Source: Maricaulis maris | GTDB taxonomy: Bacteria > Pseudomonadota > Alphaproteobacteria > Caulobacterales > Maricaulaceae | NCBI RefSeq assembly: GCF_003634045.1 | Contig: NZ_RBIM01000001.1 | Coordinates: 310,001-374,000, forward strand | Length of the DNA: 64,000 nucleotides | Direction: 5' to 3' | Shown: piece after piece, positions 1 to 8,875 of the stretch | Layout: every line of letters starts with the position of its first letter | How positions within the stretch are numbered: position 1 is the first letter of the stretch | Made by a program: the position numbers and the translations under genes | Notes under the pieces: model-generated | What the model was told of the DNA's origin: nothing | Database searches by the model: none | Seen by the model: the letters and a program-made list of their open reading frames with translations, nothing else

Positions 1-697
1 GCAGGCCCAGGGTGATGGACCGGTCCGCTTTCTCGTTGCTGAATACGTCACCGGCGAGGGCGTTCGGGGCTTTGCCTCGATGGACCGCGATGCGGTGGAT
101 GCGGCCTTGGCCGCCGAGATCGCGCCGGAAGCGATGATGTCGACCCTGCTCGGGCGCGGTTCCTTCGCCATGACCATCGATCACGGGCCGGATATGGACC
201 AGTATCAGGGCGTGGTGGCGCTGGAAGGCGAGAGCCTGAGCCAGGTCGCCGAAACCTATTTCCGTCAGTCCGAGCAAACGCCGACCCGGCTGCGTTGTGC
301 GATCGGCGAGATATGGACCGGCGATGCGGCGCGGCAATGGCGCGGCGGCGGGGCCCTGCTCCAGTCGGTGGCCGGTGACGAAGCCCGCGGGTCGGCCGAG
401 GAGGACTGGGATCACGCCCGTGCCCTGTTCGAGACGGTCGAGGATGCCGAGCTTCTCGATCCTGACCTGTCTGCCGGGGCGCTTCTTTATCGCCTGTACA
501 ATGAGGACGGTGTTCGCCTGCTCGAGCCGGCGGCTGTCACCAAACGCTGCTCCTGCGAGCGTGAACGCCTGCGGCGCATCATCGCCTCTTTCCCGGCCGA
601 TGACCGGGCCGAGATGGAGGCTGACGGGGCCATCGTGATGACCTGTGAATACTGCAATCGCGACTGGCGTTTCGCGCCGGACGAGGTGGCGGGCTGA
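1..697 (+). CDS. hslO: Hsp33 redox-regulated chaperone, 3' part
   Basis: The reading frame is open from the first bases of the window, so the N-terminus lies outside it. Hsp33 is a cytosolic holdase activated when oxidation releases zinc from a C-terminal four-cysteine centre. That centre is visible here: a CSC pair followed about 30 residues later by CEYC near the C-terminus. The upstream QGDGPVRFLVAEY stretch matches the core fold of the family. The stop at 695-697 is 10 bp from the stop of the convergent trkH. Identity is secure; only the 5' end is missing. Confidence 0.93.
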   Translation, partial: QAQGDGPVRFLVAEYVTGEGVRGFASMDRDAVDAALAAEIAPEAMMSTLLGRGSFAMTIDHGPDMDQYQGVVALEGESLSQVAETYFRQSEQTPTRLRCAIGEIWTGDAARQWRGGGALLQSVAGDEARGSAEEDWDHARALFETVEDAELLDPDLSAGALLYRLYNEDGVRLLEPAAVTKRCSCERERLRRIIASFPADDRAEMEADGAIVMTCEYCNRDWRFAPDEVAG

Positions 698-707
698 ACA
701 GCGCCCC

Positions 708-2165
708 CTAGGCGCGCCAGAAGCGCGGGCTGAGCAGGACAAGCACGGCGAGGACTTCCAGCCGCCCGATAAACATGTTGGCGGTCAGCACCCATTTCAC
801 TGGATCGGACAGTGGCTGGAACGTGCCCGATGGCCCGATAAGGGTGCCGAGTCCCGGGCCGGTATTGGTCAGCGTGGTGCCCGCACCGGACAAGGCCGTG
901 ATCAGGTCCAGCCCCAAGGCGGACAGCAGGGCCGCCGAGACCGCATAAACCGCGAAGAAGACAAAAAAGAAGCCCAGCACCGAATGCAGGATGCTCTCCG
1001 ATACCGGTCGGCCATTATACCGCATGGGGATGATTGCATTGGGGCGAAGCAGCCGGGCCAGGTATCGGCGGATTGCGGTGCCGGCGATCTGGAAGCGGAA
1101 AATCTTGATCGAACAGGTTGTCGAGCCGGCACAGCCGCCGATGAACATGAAGATGAAGAAACAAGCCTGTGCGAAGGGTCCCCATTGTCCGTAATCCGTG
1201 GTGGCAAAGCCGGTTCCGGTGATAATGGAGATCGCGTTGAAGCTGGCATGGCGCCATGCCGCTACATCGTCGGTCGGGATGTCCTGCAGCATCAGCAAGG
1301 CTGTGAGTCCGACCGAGGCCACCAGGATGACAAGCAGGAAACCACGCACCTGTGCATCGCGAAACAGACCGCTGAACCGCCCCCTTGCCGCAAGCAGGAA
1401 CAGGGCGAAGGGCAAGGAAGCCAACACGATGAAAACCGTCGTGATCATGTCGGCGCCCAGATGGACATATTGGCCCATGGAATTGTCCGACGTGGAAAAA
1501 CCGCCGGTCGAGACCGTCGACATGGCGTGGCAAATTGCCGGCAGCCAGTCCATCCCCACCGCGATGTAGGCAAGGAAGCAGATCACGGTCAAAAGCAGGT
1601 AGATGATGGCGATTCCGGCAGCGATCTGGGTTGCGCGCGGCAAGACCTTGTCTGATTTGTCGCCGCTCTCCAGCTGGAAGAGCTGCATGCCGCCAATGCC
1701 GAGCATCGGCCAGAAGGCCATGGCGGTGACAATGATTCCGATGCCGCCAATCCATTGCAGGATGGCCCGCCACAGCAGCAGGCCCGGCGGTCGGTAATCG
1801 AGGCCGGTGATCACCGTGGCCCCGGTCGTGGTCAGGCCCGAGATCGACTCAAAAACGGCATCGGTCCAGCTCAACCCCTCGCCGGACAGCCGTAACGGCA
1901 GCGCCGCACACAGTGCCAGTGCTAACCATGCGCCGACGATCAGGACAAAGGCGCCGCGCGGCGGCATGTCGCCGACCGGGCCGCGCGTACCGAGGGTTAC
2001 CGCGCCGCCGACGAAAACCCCGATCACCGCCGACAGGATGAAGGCGGTCGCGCTCTCGCGATCACCCGCGGCGAAATCCACCAGGGCCGGGGCTAGCATG
2101 GTCACCGCCAAGACGGTGACCATCATGCCGATCATGAAGAGGACTTGCCGCAGGGCCTGGGTCAC
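708..2165 (-). CDS. trkH: TrkH/KtrB-family potassium uptake membrane protein
   Basis: Product of 485 aa, the usual length for TrkH. It is the membrane subunit of low-affinity K+ uptake and works with a cytosolic TrkA-type NAD-binding subunit not seen in this window. The four pseudo-repeats of the pore are recognisable by glycine-rich selectivity loops: TTTGATVITG, STVSTGGFST, IITGTGFATT and TLTNTGPGLG. Between them are the M1-P-M2 hydrophobic helices. It ends tail to tail with hslO. Potassium versus mixed K+/Na+ selectivity cannot be decided here. Confidence 0.92.
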   Translation of the reverse strand: MTQALRQVLFMIGMMVTVLAVTMLAPALVDFAAGDRESATAFILSAVIGVFVGGAVTLGTRGPVGDMPPRGAFVLIVGAWLALALCAALPLRLSGEGLSWTDAVFESISGLTTTGATVITGLDYRPPGLLLWRAILQWIGGIGIIVTAMAFWPMLGIGGMQLFQLESGDKSDKVLPRATQIAAGIAIIYLLLTVICFLAYIAVGMDWLPAICHAMSTVSTGGFSTSDNSMGQYVHLGADMITTVFIVLASLPFALFLLAARGRFSGLFRDAQVRGFLLVILVASVGLTALLMLQDIPTDDVAAWRHASFNAISIITGTGFATTDYGQWGPFAQACFFIFMFIGGCAGSTTCSIKIFRFQIAGTAIRRYLARLLRPNAIIPMRYNGRPVSESILHSVLGFFFVFFAVYAVSAALLSALGLDLITALSGAGTTLTNTGPGLGTLIGPSGTFQPLSDPVKWVLTANMFIGRLEVLAVLVLLSPRFWRA

Positions 2166-2216
2166 GGTTGCAGGGCTTCCTGGGCCAAGACGTGCCGGGC
2201 GGAGGCGTTCATCGGA

Positions 2217-2609
2217 TCAATGCAGCCAGAGCCGGTCGGACGGGCGGTCGAGCGAGAAGCCGGGGATGGTGGCGGCAAAGCTCTCACCATCGCCGCGGCG
2301 CATTTCATAGCTGCCGCTCATGAAGCCAGACGGGGTCGGCAGCGGTGCGCCGGAGGTATAGCGAAAGCGCTCACCCGGCTCGATGACCGGCTGTTCGCCA
2401 ATCACACCCATGCCCTGCACATGCTCGGTGCGGCCATTGGCGTCGGTAATCACCCATTTGCGGGCAATCAGTTGCACCGGTTGCTCGCCGGTATTTTCGA
2501 TCTCGATCGTATAGGCCCAGACATAGCGCCCCTCGTCCGGAGTGCTTTCGTCTTCGAGATAGTCCGGACTGACACTGATCCGCACGCCGCAGCTTTCGTG
2601 CTGGTACAT
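2217..2609 (-). CDS. apaG: ApaG domain protein
   Basis: Product of 130 aa beginning MYQHESCGVRISV, the usual ApaG start. A longer frame upstream to 2753 has unrelated residues and is rejected. ApaG is a single fibronectin-III-like beta-sandwich. The family motifs are present: WAYTIEIENTG, ARKWVITDANG, GVIGEQPVI and GSYEM. The name comes from the E. coli apaGH locus, and a link to Co2+/Mg2+ efflux has been proposed, but the biochemical role is unsettled. It lies about 50 bp downstream of the divergent-side neighbour's region and reads toward trkH. Confidence 0.9.
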   Translation of the reverse strand: MYQHESCGVRISVSPDYLEDESTPDEGRYVWAYTIEIENTGEQPVQLIARKWVITDANGRTEHVQGMGVIGEQPVIEPGERFRYTSGAPLPTPSGFMSGSYEMRRGDGESFAATIPGFSLDRPSDRLWLH

Positions 2610-2774
2610 GGAGCGCCCCTGTGACCGGCACGCCCTGTGCCGCCGGTCGGTTCTGAATTCGCCGCTATCATCAACCTGCGGGCGGGCCGGCTCAACCCCC
2701 ACGGTCAGCATCGCTGGACAGGGCGGGCTGGATGTTGGACATCTGCCACGCACCAGACATGCTGATCGAGAGCC

Positions 2775-3791
2775 ATGGCCGACACCGGAATCCTACCTGA
2801 CCATCATCTCGCCGCCCTCGTCGGACAGGGTATCCTGACCACGCAGCAAGCACTGGCGGACGGCCAGGTGCAGCCGGCCAGTATCGACTTGCGCCTGGGC
2901 AGCAAGGCCTGGCGCTTGCGGGCCAGCTTCCTGCCCGGTCCGGACCGCACGGTTGCCGAACGTCTCGATGATGATCTGGTCATGCACACGGTCGATCTCA
3001 CCGTTGGTGCGGTGCTGGAGACGGGGTGCGTCTATCTCGCGCCACTGCAGGAAGGACTCAAATTGCCCGCCGGTCTGACTGCCGCGATGAATCCCAAAAG
3101 TTCAACCGGTCGTGTCGACGTCTTCACCCGCGTCATCACGGATCGCGGGGTTGCGTTCGACCAAGCCCCGGTCGGGTATGACGGGCCACTCTATGCCGAG
3201 ATCTCGCCCTGCACCTTTTCCATCCTTGCCCGCGAAGGCGACCGGCTGAGCCAGGTCCGGTTCCGTCAGGGTGCGCATTCGACACTGCGCGAAGTCACCG
3301 TCAGCGTCGATCTGGCCGGGTTTGATGATGGTATTGTCGGCTATCGGGCCCGTCGTCATTCCGGACTCGTCGACCTTGCACGGATCGGCGGACATGCGGC
3401 GAGCCGTTATTGGGAGCCGCTGCGGGCGCCGGATCGGCGCCTCATTCTGGATCCGGGTGAGTTCTACATCCTGGCATCGCGCGAGGCGGTCGAGATCGGC
3501 CGTGGCGAGGCGGCCGAAATGGCGCCGATCGCCACAGAGATTGGCGAGTTCCGCGCTCACTATGCCGGCTTCTTCGACCCGGGCTTTGGCACAGCCGAGG
3601 CGGGCGGTGTCGGGGCGCGGGCGGTGCTGGAAGTGCGTGGTCGCGATGTCCCCTTCATTCTCGAGCACGGCCAGCCGATCGCCCGTCTTGTCTATGAGCC
3701 GATGCTCGAACCGCCGCAGACGGCCTACGGCCAGGTAGCGTCGAACTACCAGGCGCAAGGCCTGAAGCTGTCGAAGTTCTTCACGCTCTGA
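2775..3791 (+). CDS. dcd: 2'-deoxycytidine 5'-triphosphate deaminase, long alphaproteobacterial form
   Basis: Product of 338 aa, about twice the length of E. coli Dcd. This is the long form with an N-terminal DCD-like domain followed by a second dUTPase-fold half. Dcd converts dCTP to dUTP, feeding dTMP synthesis. The motif PASIDLRLG near residue 34 and AAMNPKSSTGRVDVFTR near residue 105 (the S-x-x-R nucleotide-binding motif) are characteristic. The ATG at 2775 lies directly after GAGAGCC. A tRNA gene follows 70 bp downstream. Confidence 0.88.
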   Translation: MADTGILPDHHLAALVGQGILTTQQALADGQVQPASIDLRLGSKAWRLRASFLPGPDRTVAERLDDDLVMHTVDLTVGAVLETGCVYLAPLQEGLKLPAGLTAAMNPKSSTGRVDVFTRVITDRGVAFDQAPVGYDGPLYAEISPCTFSILAREGDRLSQVRFRQGAHSTLREVTVSVDLAGFDDGIVGYRARRHSGLVDLARIGGHAASRYWEPLRAPDRRLILDPGEFYILASREAVEIGRGEAAEMAPIATEIGEFRAHYAGFFDPGFGTAEAGGVGARAVLEVRGRDVPFILEHGQPIARLVYEPMLEPPQTAYGQVASNYQAQGLKLSKFFTL

Positions 3792-3861
3792 GCCGGTCGC
3801 AGCCGGGCGTGCAAATCGCGGCTTCCGCTATGGCAATCAGTGCGTATAAGCTGACGGTGTC

Positions 3862-3935
3862 GCGGGTGTAGCTCAATGGTAGAGCAGAAGCTTCCCAAGC
3901 TTACGACGAGGGTTCGATTCCCTTCACCCGCTCCA
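3862..3935 (+). tRNA. tRNA-Gly (anticodon CCC)
   Basis: A 74-nt cloverleaf with encoded CCA. Acceptor arms GCGGGTG and CACCCGC pair fully, followed by discriminator T and CCA. The D arm is GCTC/GAGC, the T arm holds GGTTCGATTC, and the anticodon loop reads TTCCCAA, giving anticodon CCC for the glycine codon GGG. The outer anticodon-stem pair is G-A, so that stem is four good pairs plus a mismatch. Confidence 0.96.
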
Positions 3936-4028
3936 GTCCCTGCGCCCTTTTCCGTCGACCCGCCGGGCAGAGCCGTCACATAAGGCGTGTAGCCTATCTT
4001 TCATTGTGGTGGTTTTGAGGAGTGTCCA

Positions 4029-4952
4029 ATGTCAGCAACGACTGCGGCACAGGCGATACGGCGCGGGATTTCGCAGGTGATCACGACAGCGCTTGGCGCA
4101 TTTCGCACGATGCTGGGCTATCTCACATTCACCGCGACCCTGTTGACCGCACTGACGCTTGTGGTGCGGCGCGACTTTTCCAATGCCGTTCTTTCGGTGG
4201 TCGAAGATTGGCTCAGCCAGCTTGGGCAGGTCGCCGATGTCGTCGACAGGATCGTGGTCGCGTGGCACGAAATTGCGGTCGTCCCGCTTGCCGCATATCT
4301 CGGTGACTGGCTGGATTGGCATCCATCGCTGCTTGTCGTTGAAGTTGCCACGCTCGTGCTGTTTGCCATCGGGCCGTTTTTGCGCGCGGTGTGGACGGCG
4401 CAGACAATCAGGTCTTCAATCCGGAAACGCTTGCGTTGGGTCGTTGAGCTACAGTCGGCCAAGGAGACGCAGTCGGCTGCGATCAGCGAACTCAAGAGTA
4501 TCCAGGATGAGCTGCAAGCCTCCTATGATGATCGCAATTGGACGCGGGCCAAGAAGGTTGGCAAGGCGGTGGGCGGGCTGGCGCTTGCCGGCTTGAGCCT
4601 GCTGGCGGGAGGCGCGAATGTTCGCTTTGTGCAACCGCTGGCCAAATCGGCCTGGGACAGCCTTTCCAGTTGGGATGAGGTCCGGGACCGCATCATCGAG
4701 CTCGGCAAGGACGTCGAAATGCTCGAGAAGGAACAAGCCCGGATTGAGCGTCAGATCGAGGCCTTGAGCGCGCGAGACAACCATCTGATCGGCCGTCTGG
4801 TGACGGTGTCGGCGGAGGCGGCGGCCGCGCAAATTCGGGACCATGTTGCGCACAAAATGCGGCTGGCGGTCGCGCTGTCCCGCTTTGCGCTCGGCGTGGT
4901 GATGGCAGTCGTTCTCGCCTATGTCGTTGAGTGGACCTGGCCGGGGCTTTGA
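4029..4952 (+). CDS. hypothetical membrane protein with coiled coil
   Basis: Product of 307 aa, not recognised as a named family. The ATG at 4029 has GAGGAG eight bases upstream. Hydrophobic helices occur near residues 25-45, about 95-120, 185-200 and at the C-terminus (FALGVVMAVVLAYVVEWTWPG). Between them are charged helical stretches such as KDVEMLEKEQARIERQIEAL that look like a coiled coil. The composition suggests an inner-membrane scaffold or stress protein, but no catalytic motif is visible. It stands alone between the tRNA and a convergent gene. Confidence 0.72.
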   Translation: MSATTAAQAIRRGISQVITTALGAFRTMLGYLTFTATLLTALTLVVRRDFSNAVLSVVEDWLSQLGQVADVVDRIVVAWHEIAVVPLAAYLGDWLDWHPSLLVVEVATLVLFAIGPFLRAVWTAQTIRSSIRKRLRWVVELQSAKETQSAAISELKSIQDELQASYDDRNWTRAKKVGKAVGGLALAGLSLLAGGANVRFVQPLAKSAWDSLSSWDEVRDRIIELGKDVEMLEKEQARIERQIEALSARDNHLIGRLVTVSAEAAAAQIRDHVAHKMRLAVALSRFALGVVMAVVLAYVVEWTWPGL

Positions 4953-4974
4953 GCGCTACACATTTCGTTCCAGC

Positions 4975-5199
4975 CTAGCGCTGAGGCCGAAACGCCGCCG
5001 GGTCCATGCCGGCCAGCTCCACCAGGTGTGCCACCATCACGATGGCGATTGCCGCGGCGAGAATGGCGATCAGCGTCCAGGGGATGAGGCGGGGTCCGCG
5101 TTCCGGGCGGACCGGCTGTCCGGCGCGCCAACGGGCGAGGAAGAAGGCGCCGATGCAGGCGGCAAGGCCGATGAGTGTGGGGGTGAGTGAGAGGTACAT
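4975..5199 (-). CDS. small two-helix membrane protein
   Basis: Product of 74 aa starting MYLSLTPTLIGLAA, with two hydrophobic helices (about residues 4-24 and 40-62) joined by a basic loop. The chosen ATG sits behind GACGGGGCGGCC. Its first 130 bp overlap, in another frame, the 3' end of the glycosyltransferase gene upstream, so the two are probably co-transcribed. Function unknown; partner or modulator of the glycosyltransferase is only an inference from position. Confidence 0.62.
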   Translation of the reverse strand: MYLSLTPTLIGLAACIGAFFLARWRAGQPVRPERGPRLIPWTLIAILAAAIAIVMVAHLVELAGMDPAAFRPQR

Positions 5200-6707
5200 G
5201 GCCGCCCCGTCATGGCGCTCAGGCCGTGTTCGGTTTTCTCCCAGTGATGTGGGTTGGTCAGGAGTTGACGCAAGGCCCGTGCCGCCGCAAGCGTTTGCAA
5301 CAGCCAATAGCCGGGCATGATCGCCAGATCACGGACCCGCAGGCGCAGTCCGGCACGGCGCATCGCGATGGTGGCGCATGTGAGGGCGCTGGCATAGCCG
5401 GTCAGCATGAAGGCCAGGGCCGCCAGGCTGCCGGGCCAGGCGACCGGGGCGAGCGCGAGCGCCGCGATGCAGACCAGGCTCAGCGGACCGTGGATCAGTG
5501 CCGACAAGGCTGCGCCGCCCAGGACGAGGGCGCCGGGCCAGACCTGTCTCCAGGGTGTGTCGGGGCGGGCCGCGAGCACAGCCAGCGTCTGGGCATAGCC
5601 CTTGATCCAGCGGGTGCGCTGCGTGACCCATGGTGCCAGGCGCAGCGGGGCTTCTTCCATCGTCATCGGCGCAATCAGGCCGCAACGATAGCCGGCGGCA
5701 TGCAGGCGCAGGCCGAGATCGGCGTCTTCGGTGACATTCCAGGCATCCCATCCGCCGACCCGGATCAGCGCGTCGTGGCGGAAATGATTGCTGGTTCCAC
5801 CCAGCGGCAGTGGCCATCCCAAGCGTTGATAAAGTGGCAGGAGGGCGTGGAAATGGGCGGCGTATTCCAGTGCGAATTGGCGCGTCAGCCAGGTTTCGTT
5901 GCGGTTGAACCAGTTCAGCGGGGCCTGGATACAGGCCAGTCGGGCGTCGCCGGCGGCAAAGGCCTCCGCAGCCCGGCGCAGCTGACCGGGGTCGGGCCTG
6001 TCCTCGGCATCGTGCACGGTGACCAGTTCGCTGCGGCACAGGCGCAGGGCGTAATTGAGCGCGCGCGGCTTGGTGCGCGGATGGCCCGGCGGCACAATGA
6101 TGATCTCGAACCGGTCATCCAGCGCCAAGGCGCGTGCGACATGCAGGGTCTCGCCATCCCCGGCTTCCAGTACCAATTTGAAGCTGACCCGGTCGGGCGG
6201 ATAATCGATTGCGACCAAGCTGGCGGCAAGCTGTGGCAGGACGGCCGCTTCATCATAAAGTGCGACCATGACGCAGGCGGTCGGCAGGTCTGTGTCCGGA
6301 AGCGTCGGCGCCGCTTGCCAGCGTGGTGCCACGACACTGGCAGCGAGCCGCAGGCCGATCAGTGCCGCGAACAATGCGCAGACAAGGCAGCTGGCGAGCG
6401 ACAAGGCGAGGCCAGGGGCGAGCAGAAACAGGATCAGGCTGCCGACAAGTCCGGCGAGGCTTGCTGTAGCGAGGCCGTGCGACACCCGGCCAAAAGCACT
6501 CAGCTCGGGCGCCCGGCATGGCAGGCCACAAGCGGCGTGATCCCGCCACAGGCGCGCCAATTGTGCCGGCGGCCGCGCCAGTCGTGTGGGCCGGAAGGCG
6601 TGTCCGCCTTGGGGGCGCCAAGGCCGGAAGGTTGATGTTACGGAGTCACGCCTTGCAACGGTTCGCGGTCGCGTTCGAACGCGGGTTTCGTCGTCCAGCA
6701 TCGCCAT
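5070..6707 (-). CDS. membrane family-2 glycosyltransferase, processive type
   Basis: About 545 aa. Membrane glycosyltransferase with hydrophobic helices ahead of and after a GT-A domain. Motifs in order: VALYDEAAVLPQ (nucleotide binding), TVHDAEDRP (DxD-like), GGTSNHF, TEDADLGLRL (catalytic base region) and QRTRW, the QxxRW signature of processive beta-glycosyltransferases. The likely product is an extracellular polysaccharide; the sugar cannot be told. The start is placed at 6707 because GGGGATC precedes it; an ATG at 6758 is also in frame. The last ~40 residues, after HHWEKTEHGLS, look non-conserved and overlap the small gene downstream, so the C-terminus may be an accidental extension. Confidence 0.85.
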   Translation of the reverse strand: MAMLDDETRVRTRPRTVARRDSVTSTFRPWRPQGGHAFRPTRLARPPAQLARLWRDHAACGLPCRAPELSAFGRVSHGLATASLAGLVGSLILFLLAPGLALSLASCLVCALFAALIGLRLAASVVAPRWQAAPTLPDTDLPTACVMVALYDEAAVLPQLAASLVAIDYPPDRVSFKLVLEAGDGETLHVARALALDDRFEIIIVPPGHPRTKPRALNYALRLCRSELVTVHDAEDRPDPGQLRRAAEAFAAGDARLACIQAPLNWFNRNETWLTRQFALEYAAHFHALLPLYQRLGWPLPLGGTSNHFRHDALIRVGGWDAWNVTEDADLGLRLHAAGYRCGLIAPMTMEEAPLRLAPWVTQRTRWIKGYAQTLAVLAARPDTPWRQVWPGALVLGGAALSALIHGPLSLVCIAALALAPVAWPGSLAALAFMLTGYASALTCATIAMRRAGLRLRVRDLAIMPGYWLLQTLAAARALRQLLTNPHHWEKTEHGLSAMTGRPCTSHSPPHSSALPPASAPSSSPVGAPDSRSARNADPASSPGR

Positions 6708-6780
6708 GGTGCAAAGATCCCCACTGCCTCCCATGGGCGCATACAAGCATGATTGCATCTTTAACGCGAATCGCTTGGCG

Positions 6781-7269
6781 TTACGTCTTGGGATTGCTGC
6801 AGGTCACGAAGTGCGGCTGGCGCAGATCACAATCGGTCAGTTCGAACACGCTGGCCGTCGCGGTGGGGTAGCCGGACGGAAGATCGCGGGTCGCGCCGCA
6901 CAGCTGGGCCAGCTTGTGGGCAAAGCCGCCAATGCCCGGATTATGGCCGACCAGAAGGACGCTCCGTCCCGGCGCCAATACGTCGCGCGTGGCCCGTTCC
7001 AGCATGTCGGTCGAGGCGTGGTAGAGCACCATCGGGTCGTCCATTTTCGGTGACCCAATTTGCGGGACCAGCTGGTCGAAGGTCTGACGCGTGCGCCAAG
7101 CGGGCGACACAAGGGCGATGTCGGCGCTGATGCCGAGCGCCGCCAAAGCCTCTCCTGCATCACCGGCATCGCGGCGGCCGCGCGGCGTCAGGCCGCGCTG
7201 GAAATCATCTTCCGCTTCCAGCCGGTCGACGGCCTTGGCATGTCGCATAAGGATCAATGTGGCAGTCAT
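6781..7269 (-). CDS. SixA-like histidine phosphatase
   Basis: Product of 162 aa. Phosphoglycerate-mutase-like fold with the RHG-type motif LMRHAKA near residue 8, which carries the phospho-accepting histidine; LTPRGRRDA; and the second histidine in LLVGHNPG. SixA proteins dephosphorylate phosphohistidine on signalling or PTS proteins. The start MTATLILMRHAKA fits the family; an in-frame upstream extension to 7359 is not conserved-looking. Divergent from the peroxiredoxin gene; the target protein is unknown. Confidence 0.88.
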   Translation of the reverse strand: MTATLILMRHAKAVDRLEAEDDFQRGLTPRGRRDAGDAGEALAALGISADIALVSPAWRTRQTFDQLVPQIGSPKMDDPMVLYHASTDMLERATRDVLAPGRSVLLVGHNPGIGGFAHKLAQLCGATRDLPSGYPTATASVFELTDCDLRQPHFVTCSNPKT

Positions 7270-7405
7270 GGCGTCCGCTGTTTCAAGCCAGGGCCGGCTG
7301 TTGCAAAGTCGGGCGTGCCGGGCGGAACAGGGCTTGATCTCCCGACCGACAAGGCGCACCTACTCCTAGGCCAGTTTCATCGCGTTTTGAACCGAGGAGA
7401 AAGCC

Positions 7406-8059
7406 ATGGGCCTGCTGTTGGGCGATATCGCCCCGAATTTCCAAGCCGAGACGAGTGACGGACCGATCAGTTTTCACGACTGGATCGGCAAGGACTGGGT
7501 GATCTTCTTCTCCCATCCGGCCGACTATACCCCTGTCTGCACAACCGAGCTGGGCTTTACCGCCAGGCTGAAGGACGAGTTTGCCAAGCGCGGCGCCAAG
7601 GCGATCGCGCTGTCGGTGGACAGCGTCGAGGACCACAAGGGCTGGATCAAGGACATTGAGGAAACCCAGAATGTCCGGATGAACTTCCCGATCATCGCCG
7701 ATACGGATCGCTCCGTGTCCGAGCTCTACTCGATGATCCACCCGAACGCCGATCCGAAGCTGACCGTGCGTTCGGTCTACATCATCGATCCGAACAAGAA
7801 GATCCGCGCCACCTTCACCTATCCGCCCAGCGCCGGCCGGAATTTCAATGAAGTGCTGCGCCTGATCGACAGCCTGCAACTGACCGACGGCTACAAGGTC
7901 GCCACCCCGGTCAATTGGGAAGATGGCCAGGACGTGATCGTCGTGCCGTCGATCTCGGACGCCGAAGCCGACAAGCTCTTCCCGGCCGGCTACAACAAGA
8001 TCAAGCCCTATCTGCGGGTGACGAAACAGCCGAACAAGGTCGATGAGCCTGCGGAGTAG
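7406..8059 (+). CDS. 1-Cys (Prx6-type) peroxiredoxin
   Basis: Product of 217 aa that reduces hydrogen peroxide and organic hydroperoxides in the cytosol. The active-site motif SHPADYTPVCTTE contains the peroxidatic cysteine. The long C-terminal dimerisation domain (after TVRSVYIIDPNKKIR) is typical of the AhpC/Prx6 branch of about 215-220 aa. GAGGAGAAAGCC precedes the ATG as ribosome binding site. A rho-independent terminator follows. Confidence 0.94.
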   Translation: MGLLLGDIAPNFQAETSDGPISFHDWIGKDWVIFFSHPADYTPVCTTELGFTARLKDEFAKRGAKAIALSVDSVEDHKGWIKDIEETQNVRMNFPIIADTDRSVSELYSMIHPNADPKLTVRSVYIIDPNKKIRATFTYPPSAGRNFNEVLRLIDSLQLTDGYKVATPVNWEDGQDVIVVPSISDAEADKLFPAGYNKIKPYLRVTKQPNKVDEPAE

Positions 8060-8083
8060 GCGCATTTTATACGGTCGGAAGAG

Positions 8084-8117
8084 AGGCGCTCAGGGCAACC
8101 GGGCGCCTTTCTTTTCG
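8084..8117 (+). terminator. rho-independent terminator after peroxiredoxin
   Basis: Arms AGGCGC and GCGCCT around a 13-nt loop, followed by a T-rich tail TTCTTTTC, 25 bp after the peroxiredoxin stop. Confidence 0.75.
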
Positions 8118-8124
8118 CATTCGA

Positions 8125-8184
8125 TTGTAAAGCACCCTTGACGACAAGTTTCCTTTACGCCACATAGTCAAGGTCACTTTACAA
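8125..8184 (+). promoter_or_regulatory. promoter with inverted GTAAAG/CTTTAC sites ahead of XRE cassette A
   Basis: A TTGACG -35 (8138-8143) is 17 bp from CACATA (8161-8166), a fair -10. TTGTAAAG (8125-8132) and CTTTACAA (8177-8184) are exact reverse complements flanking the promoter, and a further CTTTAC lies at 8153-8158. The layout suits autorepression by the XRE protein encoded at the end of the same operon. Sites are seen; binding is inferred. Confidence 0.55.
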
Positions 8185-8201
8185 GCGTGAAGGAGGTTTT
8201 C

Positions 8202-8468
8202 ATGACGATGCGTGACTGGATGAAGGATTTTGGAGATGCGGGCGACCCGCCCAGCCTGGTCTCTCTGGCCCTGTTTGCCGTCGTATTCCTGCCGACCATC
8301 TTTCTGGCTGGAATGGTTGGTCCGTCGCTCGACATGGTGAGAGACGTCGTCGACGGATTGTCTCCTGAAATGAAGATGGCCGGCCTGACGGTGTTCATTC
8401 TCGGCGTGATGGCGATTGCCCGCATTATCTCGCTGTTGGTCAGCGGCGACGAAAAGGACGTGTCATGA
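8202..8468 (+). CDS. small membrane protein, XRE cassette A gene 1
   Basis: Product of 88 aa starting MTMRDWMKDFGDAG. AGGAGG is five bases upstream of the ATG, so it is preferred to the in-frame GTG at 8187. Two hydrophobic helices (about residues 19-40 and 57-80). Stop overlaps the next ATG by 4 bp (ATGA), indicating translational coupling. Function unknown. Compare the similar three-gene arrangement at 17974-19064. Confidence 0.72.
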   Translation: MTMRDWMKDFGDAGDPPSLVSLALFAVVFLPTIFLAGMVGPSLDMVRDVVDGLSPEMKMAGLTVFILGVMAIARIISLLVSGDEKDVS

Positions 8469-8875
8469 GTGCAAGTAAAAAACAGGCCTCGGTGACCCGT
8501 CGCTATTTCTGGCGGACTTTCGTGGCGATGATCGCCTTCACCGCCATTCTCGTTGCCATCGACAAGGTGCTCAACCCATCGCTCAATGGTTGGGACGCCA
8601 TTTCGGCCTGGCCATTGGTGGCGCTGACCTGTCTGCCGCTGCTGGTCTACGGCTATGAAGTCATTCGCTATGTGCGCTCGATCGACGAGATGCTGGCACG
8701 CATGCAGGTTCGGGCTGCGGCGATCGCAATGCTGGCGATGCTTTTGTTCAGCGCGGTCTTCGGGGTGGCCGAGATCTACGGGATCATGGAACCGCTCAAC
8801 ATGACCATGCTGTTTCCGTTGGCGGCCGTCGTGCACTCTCTTGCTGCCGCCGTCCAGCAGGTCCAGGTGCGATGA
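8465..8875 (+). CDS. four-helix membrane protein, XRE cassette A gene 2
   Basis: Product of 136 aa with about four transmembrane helices and no cysteine pairs or catalytic motif. A basic N-terminus (SKKQASVTRRYFWRT) suggests cytoplasmic orientation. It overlaps both neighbours by ATGA junctions. Small membrane proteins encoded next to compact XRE regulators are common in bacteria, and the pair may form a membrane-sensing unit; this is inference. Confidence 0.75.
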   Translation: MSASKKQASVTRRYFWRTFVAMIAFTAILVAIDKVLNPSLNGWDAISAWPLVALTCLPLLVYGYEVIRYVRSIDEMLARMQVRAAAIAMLAMLLFSAVFGVAEIYGIMEPLNMTMLFPLAAVVHSLAAAVQQVQVR

